In this document: positions 40,501 through 52,500 of the stretch, piece after piece
How positions within the stretch are numbered: the stretch's first letter is position 1
Layout: each line of letters opens with the position of its first letter
Source of the DNA: Liolophura sinensis
Taxonomy: Eukaryota > Mollusca > Polyplacophora > Chitonida > Chitonidae
NCBI RefSeq assembly: GCF_032854445.1
Contig: NC_088295.1
Span: 60,619,249-60,683,248, forward strand
Direction: 5' to 3'
DNA: 64,000 nucleotides
Program-made: the position numbers and the translations under genes
Notes under the pieces: generated by a model
What the model saw: the letters and a program-made list of their open reading frames with translations, nothing else
What the model was told of the DNA's origin: nothing
Databases searched by the model: none

Positions 40501-43500
40501 AGGAAAACAAGAAACGTAAACCAGAAACGTAAACCCTTACACTCCTATAAGAAGAAAGAAAGAAGCAAAACAGCTAAGTATAATCGTTTCAATACTCCTT
40601 TCCTTTTTCAGTTTAAGAAGTCTTAACCCAGCAAACTTTCGACAATCCCTCGACCCCATCTAACATGGCTAAACGCAAGGCGACTGATATCCCTGAACTG
40701 AACAGGTCACCGAAGCGTTTCGCCCAAAGCCCTCCCACAAACATTGTTAGCTTTATAGCAATTATTCACAGTTTAGTGAATATGAGGGCTAGCCAATTCC
40801 CTAAACAGAAATTAGCCCAAGACCTGAAAAAGAAAGCTGGGGATGTCCACAGCGTTACTGAACTACCTGGCGGTGACCTTAAAATCCGTTGCAGATCCGA
40901 AACGCAATTCCAGAAACTTTTACATGTTGACCTTCTAGCAGACAAACCAGTAAATATTAAACCTTATACACCTCGAAGAACACAATGTAAAGGTGTAATA
41001 TATGGCATTGACCTAAATACCAAAATGGAAGATCTGATAAATAAGCTCAAAGATCAAAATGTTCTGCATGCAAAACGTCTTAGTAAGGGAAACACACTAA
41101 CAACAAGCGTAATGATTGTCTTTAAAGGATTAAAATTACCAGAAACAGTCCAGCTGTCCCTGCACAACATTATTGTGAAACCTACTATGAAGCGCCTAGA
41201 CGTTGCTACCAGTGCCAAAAATTTGGTCACACAAAGAAAGTTTGTAAATCCGACATAGTTTGCCCCAAATGTTCAGGAAAACATGAATATCAAAATTGTA
41301 CAGAAACAAAGACCACCTGTGCAAACTGTAAACAAAACCACTCAGCAGGATATAAAGGGTGCAGCGCATACAAAAGAGCCAAAGGCAGACAAAGGAGTAA
41401 GTTACGCCGAAGCTGTCAAACAAGCCAGGCAGACACAAAAACCCACCTCAAAGGACAAAATGACAGCGCAAAGTGAACTAGAAAATCATGCACAGGAAAC
41501 CGGAACCGAACAAACCGACCAAATTATCATGAGTAAACTGGAATTTCTGGGTTTTATAAATATAGTGATTAACTCCGTTCACAATCAACGGACAACAAAC
41601 AGAACCAAAACTGACATAATATCCAATATTGCACATGACTTTCTAAATTGGAAATTCACCCCAAAAGAAATAATTGAATGGGGAATGAACCCAAAATTTA
41701 CCCAGAAGGCATCTACTCCAACCAAAATATCAGAACGACTAAATACGTCAATATAATTACAGCCCCAACAATGATCAACCGTATGGCTCCAAATTTCGAT
41801 CAATAAATTCAATCAAAATCACATCAAAATCCTACAATGGAATGCCCGCGGCATTCAAAAAAACGGAGACAACCTTAAAGTACTTACCTCTGAAACTAAC
41901 CCCGAGGTTATTTGTATTCAGGAAACCTTCCTCAAACCAGGAAACAACCCCAACAACAAATTCAATATCCCCGGCTATAAAGCATACCGATGTGATAGGT
42001 TACAAGACCGTCTGGGTGGAAATCTTATCCTTGTCAAGGAAAACATCATACACCTGTATATGGGCTCGAATAACGTAAATGACTTACTTGAATGGCAAGC
42101 TATTCAAATATACCACGAAAATAAACCAATCCACATTATAAACATATACTCTCCCGGAAGTATGAGGAAAATATCCAAAACAGAACTGGACAATATTATT
42201 TCCATGTTCAGCCCAAGTGCTATTATCTGCGGCGATTTCAATAGCCATAACCCTTTATGGGATGCAAAGTGTAAACACAGTGACGATGGTGGCAACACAG
42301 TACAAGCATGGTTAGAAGAACACAACCTAGTCTTCCTAAACGACGGTGAGGGAACAAGAATAGACTTCGTCACAGGCAACACTTCAGCAATAGATCTCAC
42401 TATTACCACACCCGATCTCGCACCTAAATCAAGCTGGAATGTTATACCAGATACACTCGGGAGTGACCATTTCGCTATCATGACAGAACTTGGTATGTCA
42501 CCTCAATCTGAAGTAAATCTCAACAACCCCAAATTTCTGTTCCACAAAGCAAACTGGGAAAATTTTAAGAAAGATTGCCAAAATATATTCATTGATGATG
42601 ACTGCCTCTCCGATATAGACCTATTCAACCAAAAACTTACTGATAATATACTCAGGATTGCAGAACAACACATCCCTATTTCCTCCCAGCATAAAAGGGC
42701 TGCAAATCCTGTTCCCTGGTGGAACAGTGAATGTGCTGCAAATATAAGAAACAAAAAAAGAGCACTGCGTAAATTCAAAAGAACCAGATTACATACAGAC
42801 CACGAAAAATACAAAAACTTAAAAATTGAAGCCGAAAAATCAGTCTCCCGTGCCAAAGCCAAATACTGGGAGAACTACTGTGGAACACTTGATACAAAAA
42901 CAAATTCAAAGCAGGTATGGAACAAACTCAAACATATATAAGGCAAAACCATCAATCCAATCCCAACTTTGGATCACAAACACAAAATCAATGAGGAAAA
43001 AGCAGAATGCCTCGCAAAAACCTTCGCAGAAAATAGCAGCGATCGAAACCTTAATCCAACGTTCAAAATAATCAAAGATAACACATTTCTACAACTAGAG
43101 CCCGACGATCACGTTGAACATGACCTTAACAAAGATTTCTCCCTACAGGAATATCACAAAGCCATTCACTATAAAAAAGAAACCTCACCAGGCGAAGACA
43201 AATTAGGCTACAAAATCCTGAAACACTTACCGCTAAAAACACAAAATATAATACTAAAACTCATAAATACAAGTTGGAGGAAAAAACAGCTGCCACAAAG
43301 TTGGAAATCGTCCATTGTCATTCCCATCCAAAAGACTGGAAAAAACCCATCAGATAGTTCCTCCTACCGCCCAATATCACTCACGTCATGCCTATGTAAA
43401 ATAATGGAAACTATGGTAAAAAACAGACTAGAATTTCATCTTGCTAAAAATAAAGTACTAAATGAAACACAAAGTGGATTTAGAAAAGGACGAAGTACAT

Positions 43501-46500
43501 ACGACCATCTAACAAAATTACAACATCAAATCCGAAAGGGGATAAGTAGGCGCGAATTCACTCTGGCTGTTTTTCTAGACATTGAAAAAGCCTTCGACCT
43601 CGTTTGGCAGGATGGAGTTATACTCCAGTTCGATCAACTTGGGATAAAAGGAAGAATCCAACATTGGATATATGATTTCCTAAGAAATCGGAACTTCAAA
43701 GTCAGACTTGGACAAACTTCATCTAAAAGACACACTCAACAAAATGGTACACCTCAAGGGAGCGTACTAAGCCCGACGTTATTTAACATTCTGATAAACG
43801 GTTTAGCAAATACAACAGACAGTAACCATCCAAAAATAGAGCAGTCACTATTTGCTGACGATGCGGCAATATGGAAAACAGGCAAATCTATAAAGAAAAT
43901 AAAAGATGCTATACAGAAAACATTAAACACCATCTCGAACTGGGCCGACCACTGGGGATTTAAATTCTCAGCCACTAAAACGACAGGTATTGTTTTTACA
44001 AACAGAAGAAAAGTGAATATTGAACTTTTCTTAGGTAAAAAGAAAATTGAAATCAAAGAAAAAGTGAAATACCTAGGTATGATTCTTGATAGTAGATTAA
44101 CATGGAAAGATCATATTGATGACCTCACAATTAGATGCCAACGCGATCTCAATCTTATGAGATGCATTTCAGGCACTAAATGGGGAGCCAACAAAACCAC
44201 ACTCATAAAAATTTACCAGTGTCTAATTCGCTCCAAAATAGACTATGGTGCAATAGTCTATCAATCCGCGTGCAAAACTCTACTACAGCGAATTGATAGT
44301 ATTCAATATTCTGCCTTAAAAGTAGCAACAGGAGCCTTCAAAGGCACTTCGCTTTGCAGTCTCCAAGTAGAAACACTTGAAAAACCCGTTCACCTTAGAA
44401 GAGAACAAATAACCCTCAAATATGCAGGAAAAATAAGCGCTTACGGTAATACACATCCATGTTACAATTTAATCCTCCCATATTCTGAATATGAATATCT
44501 GGAAAAAAAAATGGACAAAACACTCAGCTCCAATAGGATATGAAATCAACAGACTACTTTGCAAATATGACATTGCCTTGCCAAAGCAACAAGAAAATGT
44601 ATATCAACAACAACCCCCGTGGCTATTGCAAACTCCCCAAATAGACATTGCACTCCACGACCAAATTTCAAAACTGGAAAACCCAGTATATATCAAAGCT
44701 CAAGCCTTAGAACACTTCCACGAACACTACAACGGTCATCTAAAAATATGTACTGACGGATCTAAAAATGTGCAGGGTCACACTGGATCATCATTTGCAA
44801 TACCAGATCTAAACATAGTTAAAAACTATAAACTACCCAACCACCTCTCCGTCTATACTAGTGAATTAGTTGCAATTACAATGGCACTACAATGGATTCT
44901 TGAGAACAAACCAAACCGAGTAGCCATACTAAGCGACTCCCTCAGCGGAATAATTTCCATCCAAAACTCCAAATCTGAGAGTAGACCAGAACTCCTACAA
45001 GAAATAATCTCGCTAACTGACAAAATACAGAAACAAAAAACCGACCTGACTCTAGCATGGGTTCCAGCGCACGTTAATATTCGAGGAAATGAAATTGCAG
45101 ATCAGGCAGCAAAATCGAGCCTACGAAAATATGAACAAGATATAGACGTCCCCCTGAGCCAAAATGAAATATATACATTGATCAATACCCAAATTAACAA
45201 TCAGTGGAAAGAGGAATGGGATAAAGAATCCCGCGGACGGTGGCACTATAAAATATTAAACGGAACGATTACAAAATTAAATTCGTTCCAATTATTGAAT
45301 AACCAAGATGACAAAAACATATCACGCCTGAGACTGGGGAAAACAGGGCTCAAAGCACATCTAGCAACTATAATCCAAAATTCTTCACCAACTTGCCCAG
45401 CCTGTCAAGAGCATGATGAAACCATAGAGCACTATTTGCTACAATGTATTAAACACAGTAAAGAACGAAGACGATTGGCAGAATGCCTGCAAATCTACAA
45501 ATGTGAACTTGACCTTCAGACTATCCTTAACCCCAAACCACACCTGAGAGCACAAATATTCTCCTTACTAAAAGAATACATCAAATCGACGGGTTACGAA
45601 AGCCGAATCTGATAAAACACAATTGACCAACAACGGCGATACCTTGATTCTGAGGGCCGTTTCTGCTCTAGTCAACAATACGTCACCTTCTCTGATTAAA
45701 AACGGTGCATTTTCCGTAATTACCAAACACGTATACTAACAACGGCGATACCTTGATTTTGAGGGCCGTTTATTCCACAGATACATAATTCCTCCCTACA
45801 ACTTTATCCCCAACTATATCGGCGATACCTTGATCTTGAGGGCCGATAAAACGTCCATGAAACCAATCTGCAAAAACATAGCACACGAAAACAATGTAAC
45901 CACAAAAGTTGATAACTGTAGTAATTAATAATATTTCTCCATTAACTAATCTGCCCTCTTATTTGTTGTTATTTATCTATTCTTATTAGTTGATATTTAT
46001 TTTCTATTTATTTACAAATGTGTATATATCATACGAGGGCAGACCCTCTATCAATTTCTGATTGGTAGCTATACCACTAATTTGCTCCTAAATATCTGTT
46101 TTATCAAATATCTTCTTGCTTAAGATATACATTATCTCATAAACAAAACCCCTTCGCAAATCAAAAATACAACTATCTTGTATATTTGTTTTCTCTATTT
46201 GTTTTCACAGGGAAAAAAAAAAAAAAAAAAAAAAAAAAGGATGAAAATCTTTATTATCGGCAGCAGTTACGTTCATAGACTGGAGAATAGTATCCTTCGA
46301 AATTCGATCCCAAACTCTAGAATCGACTTTGGAACAGGCCAGGACATTCGGTTTTTTGGCATTGGGGGAGCTAGAGTTGGGACACTTAGATGCTCTGACC
46401 TAGTTATCCTCCACATTGGGGGAAACGATGTGGACTCTCACAAATCAGCAGCAGCAATTTGCGCTGATATTTTAGACTATGCTGGTGCACTTAAAACGAA

Positions 46501-49500
46501 ATTCCAAATTCCAAGGATCTACATCAGCCAGCTTCTTTACCGTCAGGTAACTCGGCGAATTTCGGTCCACATTTATAATACAAAAATCCATGAAATTAAC
46601 AAGAAGCTGACAAACAACCAGTTGGCCACCTTCTGGAGACAACGGGGACTGATCCGACCACAAAAACAAATTCTAACCAACGACGGAGTGCACCTAAACA
46701 CTCTAGGCCAGGAACTGTTCTACCGGTCTATGAAACGTGCTGTCTGCGCCGCCATGGGAGGCCAAAAATAAAAATTGGAAATAGAGAAGGAAATCAATTA
46801 AAGAAGAAGACAGTGAAAACAATAAGAAGACCCATGGGACCAAAGAAACTTAACAACCAGGAAACGAAGACCAGAAACATAAAAGACATCATGACAATAG
46901 GACTATCTCTTGCTTCAACTAAGTGGATGAGGCCTGACATCCTTGCTCCTCATTTATACTTGTCGCACCTGTTACAGGCACAGGTTTCCAGTACGCTGGT
47001 TTTTCCTGGACGGCGTCCGGTATAAGTGGCGGGAGCTCCTTAACTCCACGCCACAGAGGAGGAAGCAAGAGAGCAAAACTGTTAACCAATAAATAAAGGC
47101 ACTACTGTTGTTTTTCTCTCTGTGTAAATTTCTGTATAGGCAACTCATTGTAATTCTTTAATGCAGATCTATGTATTTCTAATGTAAAGATAACGTTAAT
47201 CTCTGTAAATAGCTTACTATTTATCCCCTTTCTGTTAAATGACCATGGCAGCATTTGAACCTATACAATAAGCTGTAACATGCTAGCACAAAGAGGTTAA
47301 TCCCACTAATTGACTCATGTACATATGTAAATAGTATACCAACGCACTGCTGTTATGTAACCAAAATATTCATGTGTTAAAAAAAAAAAATAAAACACTG
47401 ATTTGATGGGCCACGATATCCGCCAGGAAAGTGGCCCTAAAACCAGTAAATAAACAAAAAACAGAGAGGAGGTATTTTTGCTGCATCCACTGGGAGCCAG
47501 GAGAGTGTGCGACGCTCTCGTATCGAGTCCATTACATTGATATGAGCTGGTGATGCCAGTTTCGTTTGGGAGGACAGATTTCTATGCCGGCACTGTTTGT
47601 GTACCACAGTTGTACTGATGTCTGGTTTAAGTGAATTTCTGCGGAAGTCACGTTTATTGGTGTTCGGATCTTTATTATGATTATACAGTGTTGACTGTGT
47701 AATTTGTTTAACACGCTGACCTCACCTGACCGACAAGGTCGTCAAGGACTCAAAACTGAAGTTTTCAGTTTTGCAAAGGACGTTCGTTCTGCCACAAGGT
47801 GACATTACTCTACGTCTCTGAACGGCTCGTTTGTGAGCTTCTGCGGGAGCTGTGACTGTTCTAAAGTGGATTATACCTCCATGCCTGGATTTACCCTGTG
47901 TTGTGCTCTGCGGGTGTGACGTCATTCAAAGGCTTGACTGTTCCAGTTCTGTGTAACCTGTGTACTGTGTTCGCGTTCGCTAACCTAGCGAAGTACCTGA
48001 CTGGGACAACTTGTGACTTGTGTGAATTGTGTGTTTATCCCATGATCTTTACGTTGGATTTCCTGGAATACGTTCCTTGGGATGCAAAGGTGAACTGGAA
48101 ACTTTTAAAGACCGGTAATACTGATGTGTATGTTGTTTTTTTATGTTGTTGTTGTTGAACTGTCTGTAAAACTGTACGTCTCATTTTATATATAAAGCAT
48201 TGTTTACATTGTAATATTGAGTCACTGAGTCTGTTTTCTGTTGCTGTTTTCAATACCGTAACCCAGGGAAGACTCAATCAAGGTATCACCAAACACAAGT
48301 CGTAATTCTGGGGGACCCTTCTCACAGGTGGATAGAATTACAACTGATTTTAAGGCGTTGAAATTAAATAACCATTGCTCTGACCATTTCAATAATCGGT
48401 TTAAATCGTTATTAATAATTACGAGTGTGTCTTCGTTAACAGTAACTTATAACGGAGGCTTCAAATACTGAAATGAAGTAGTTATTGCATTATTGGCCAT
48501 AGCTGAATCTGGACCAGGATTAGATTCCACATCTCCACAAACAAATCAGAGAAATCAACAACAAAATTAAAATGTGCGACTGAGGGTATATGATTTAAAG
48601 GGAAAAGCAGATAATAAAATAACAGCTGATTTTAAATGTGTTGCTAGGCGATATTAGTAATTGGCTTCAACAGCTTAGAGGTGTATACTTTAAACTCTGC
48701 ACGATGACATATGAATGAAAGACACCAAATGATATCCAGTAGATCATAATATCATCACCCATTGTCAAAGTAGTACTGACAGGAAAAAAATATATAACGT
48801 CTGGTTAAATAAAATCGCTCCGATAAATTGCACACAATAAGTATATATTATAAAATATAAATAAAATCAAGGATAACGAACCTAAGCATAAAAAAATACA
48901 TTCACTGTTTTTGCTTAATTTGGTACTGTAATTTTAATGCAAGATATACTCCAACCTTCGAATATTTTCTAATATCTGTACAATTTGAAACAACATTTAG
49001 TGTAAATGCAATCACAAAACGCTCTGCCATGCTCGAAACGATGGTGACGGAGCATAATGATACTATATAAAGTAAGCCGTTTATAGATATTAGATATGTC
49101 TACGTGGTCTTAACAACGTATATATATATATATATAGGCGTGAGGCGTCTCAGTGAGGCGGCACTAGATAAAAGAGCGGTGGAAATCCGTCCTGCAACAA
49201 GGAGGTACATTACATGCACTCTAAAGATTTCGTTGTCATATGACTGAAAAAAAAAAGTACGACGTTAAACCCCAAGCACTCACTCTGCCATATGGTTACG
49301 AAACCAAGATTTAAATAAAGTATTATATTTTGTTATTTTACCTGATACCAGGGATTCATAGACGTCAAAATCTTAACTACCCTATCAGAAATATTGAGTT
49401 TTTTTCAAGGTCGTTTTAATTTTTTTTTTCAGATTTAACTGCCCTGTAGGCCTAATTGTGCCATATTGAGTTTTAAAATATCTAATTAACCTCGGCCAAA

Positions 49501-52500
49501 TTAAAATATTGTTTGCTCGATGTAACAACCCCGTAATAACAAGAGGGTAGGTAGGCCTAGGTCTTTTTTTTTTTTTGCAGAAGGGATGAACAATCGTAGA
49601 ATCCTGTTCAAATTACTGATCGCAATTAAACTTCCTCAATATTGATCAGAACGCAGTAGTAAATTATGTCACCCAATATCTGTTGATTCTCAACCTAAAT
49701 AATCTTAGATCTTTACAATAAAGCTAAAAAGTAAACATTGGTTAAGCATTTTTATGAGTACAGTTTGAGTCAACAGTTTGTGCTAGCATTTTCAGGTCCT
49801 GTACGGAGTTGCGAGCATGTGAAAATATAACCAAACTCCTGTCTATAGCTGATACTTTTGACGGAGTGAAGTGGAACCTCATGACCATGAAAAATAAAAT
49901 CTATACTGAGAAATCTGTTTCCATTTTCCTAAATTTCCTAATTTTAACTAAATTTTGTGAGATTTAGCAGATTCTTCCTTCAAGTAAAGGATCAAACATT
50001 TATTTTGTCATCAATGCATCTTTCAATGCACCTGTTTTTTTAACAGTATGAAGAGTGTAAGCACTCAGATGAGTCTCAGCTGAGATCACCAGCTTTGACA
50101 TAACTTACACTGTCAAAAACATTTACACATGAAGAAGAGGAGAGCCAAAATCATGTTGTTTTGCATGAAGATTAAAGAATGAAACGTACCAACTTTGTCT
50201 TTGTATGTGAACATTCCTGCATCTAAAGTGCACCTGCCTTTTCTATTGTCACTACCACTGTTTCCACTGCACAACAATGTATCAGTAAACAGATACATTT
50301 TCTACCCACCAAAGCATCTGGCAGTTGTGCTGTCAATGACAGTTCAGGAAATTATACCAATATATTCCCAGCTACATGATCCCTAGCATACAGTTTTGAT
50401 GGGGAGAAAAGCTATCCACACACCTGACTAACCTTTTTTTTTTAATTGTGGGATCTCCCAAACAGTATTTTTCCATGCTTTCAGGAGGGGCTCATGTGGG
50501 GGCCTCCGATTGGTGTGAAATGGGAGTAACGCGAAACATAAAAGAGGCTCTGTTGGGGATCCCTTCATAACGCAAAGGTTTATAACAAAAATCTTCCGTT
50601 TTGATCATGTTACAGCAGGTATTATGATGTAGTAAGACCTCAGTCTGTCACCATGACCATACCAGCTCATGACTGAATTAATTTAGTTCACAAAAAATAA
50701 ACTAGGCCTAGGGGATCTGCGTAAATGGGCTATACGGCTATAGTTTGAACAACTTGTCCTTAGAGGTATTGGCTTGTGTCCAAGTTCGTCAGTGTTTGTA
50801 AACATTCCACGCCGGTTATAAACAGAGCCACAATTCTCGCAAATTCAATTTCGTAAAACTAGGTGTGTTTTAAGGTATATAGCGTGGCAAAAAGAATTGG
50901 ATCACCGAGCAAACAAGTACTTAAGTGAAATAAAATTTTTAAAAATTTGGCTTCTGTAAAAACGCAAAAAAAAAAGAATTTCGTTCGGGGCCTTTTTGAA
51001 GGGTCGTGTAAGATCAGACATATAATATTTTAATTTTTGCCCTACCGAATTAATAAGACAAAGAAATATTAATTTCTATGTCCACATTAAACTTATGCAT
51101 TACCAGCTGCCCCGGTAGCTCAGTCGGTAAAGTTTCCGCTTGGGAGCAATGAGATCCAGGTTCAATCCAGTCGACTATTTATATGAGTGACGCAATACAT
51201 GAACAAAGAATATCAAATGTACTCTAATAATAATTTACTACTTTAATTACAACTATTTCCTTGTTAACATCAATCAAACAATAATATTAAAAACAGTACA
51301 TATCCATGACAATTCTATGTTTGAATTTTCCTTCACATGGGATAAAACCCGATACTTTCAAAACAAAGAAAATATGTAGCTTGTAAACTGTTTAGCCCTT
51401 TACCAGTATACGCATTGTGGAAATATGTCATAGAGAGTCAAGCGGATATTAGATAGGGTTACCGTAATCAAGTGATGACAGTCATAAAATATGATGACAA
51501 TCCCATACACCTTCGGACGTGGGAGAAGATTTAAAGATCACAGAGAATCATGAAGACAGCCATATCTGTATGACTGGCAAGACAGATTACTCAGTGGAAG
51601 ATTGTGAAAATTGCGGGAATACTGGAAGCTAAAACTCAGAAAAAGCAGAACTGATAAACGACCTGAGCTCCCCCATAGTTCACCAAATGTCTTTTTTCAG
51701 AGTTGAGTGGTACTGAAATATATACAGTTTTTTTCTAGCTTCTAGCATACTTTTGAGCTCATTTAAACTCCGTATTCAGTATTTTGAATCTCTTAACTAA
51801 CGTTGACGTCTGTGATCCCCTGTGTACGTTACAGCCTGCACTGGATTAAATTCATTAGAGCGTTTGCAAGGCTTCGGTGTGTGTATAAGTTTCGCGTGAG
51901 TGTAAATAGAGTATAAATTCTGGAAATAGGTATCGGTGCTTTAAACATGTTTACCATCCAGACTTGTCTTAACGTTAGTCTATCAATATTTATTTATTCA
52001 TATTGGGGGGGGGGGGGGGGGTGGGGTTCAGTCCGCTAGCGCAGCGCAATGACCCTGGAATCTCACCAATGCGGTCGCTGTGAGTTCAAGTCCCCCGGGA
52101 CTTTCCTCCCACCATATTGCTGGCCGCCGTCGTATAAGTGAAATATTCTTGAGTACGGCGTAAAACACCAATCAAATTTATTTATATTGGTGTTTTACGC
52201 CGTACTCAAGAATATTTCACTGATACGACGGCGGCCAGGAAACCGGGCAGAGCCCGGGGGGAACCCACGACCATCCGCAGGTTGATGACAGACCTTCCCA
52301 CTTACGGCCGGAGAAGAAGACAGCATGAGATGGACTTGAACTCACAGCGACCGCATTGGTGAGAGGTTCCTGGGTCATTACGCTGCGCTAGTGCGCTAAC
52401 CAACTAAGCCACAGAGGTCCCTCTATCAATATGAGAGACGGAGTTGTGAAGCTCGCAGTCATTTATTGAAGTCCACTTGTGAGCATATTTACTGTCATCC

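Larger units (their letters stand above)
40363..47461 (+). mobile_element. I-superfamily-like non-LTR retrotransposon with three ORFs (degraded)
   Basis: The 7.1-kb insertion has a roughly 300-bp 5' UTR, ORF1 (zinc knuckles), ORF2 (endonuclease, reverse transcriptase, RNase H, CCHC), a 3' segment with three hairpin repeats, a 26-nt A-tract, ORF3 (SGNH hydrolase) and a roughly 690-bp 3' UTR ending in AAATAAAC-rich sequence. It is flanked by a short duplication CAGAG (40358-40362 and 47462-47466). Presence of both endonuclease and RNase H with a CCHC-knuckle ORF1 fits the I superfamily (I or Nimb clade); exact clade needs a tree. The A-tract before ORF3 may mark the join of two sequences, so the 3' part may not be native. 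ORF1 and ORF2 carry indels, so this copy is not autonomous. Confidence 0.85.
40019..48263 (+). mobile_element. Solo LTR, copy 2, split by a LINE insertion
   Basis: The left part is 40019-40226 and the right part 47462-48263. Together they match copy 1 end to end, starting TGTTATG and ending TAACC, where the last A is C. It is flanked by the 4-bp duplication CAGG (40015-40018 and 48264-48267). The split point is about 20 nt downstream of the TATATAAG box, at CAGAG. Between the parts lie a 112-bp insert with its flanking duplication and the 7.1-kb non-LTR element. Confidence 0.87.

Noticed and set aside
41842-42078. Frame starting MPAAFKKTETT at the start of ORF2
   Set aside because: It overlaps the endonuclease domain in another frame (ILQWNARGI), which is the real one.
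48270-48295. GATACCTTGATT shared between the LINE hairpin repeat and the old LINE relic
   Set aside because: The old relic encodes GDTLIES here and the stem bases of the hairpin are absent; a short chance match.
51105-51172. Functional tRNA gene
   Set aside because: A and B boxes are visible but the acceptor and anticodon stems do not pair well, and the sequence resembles the SINE family B head.
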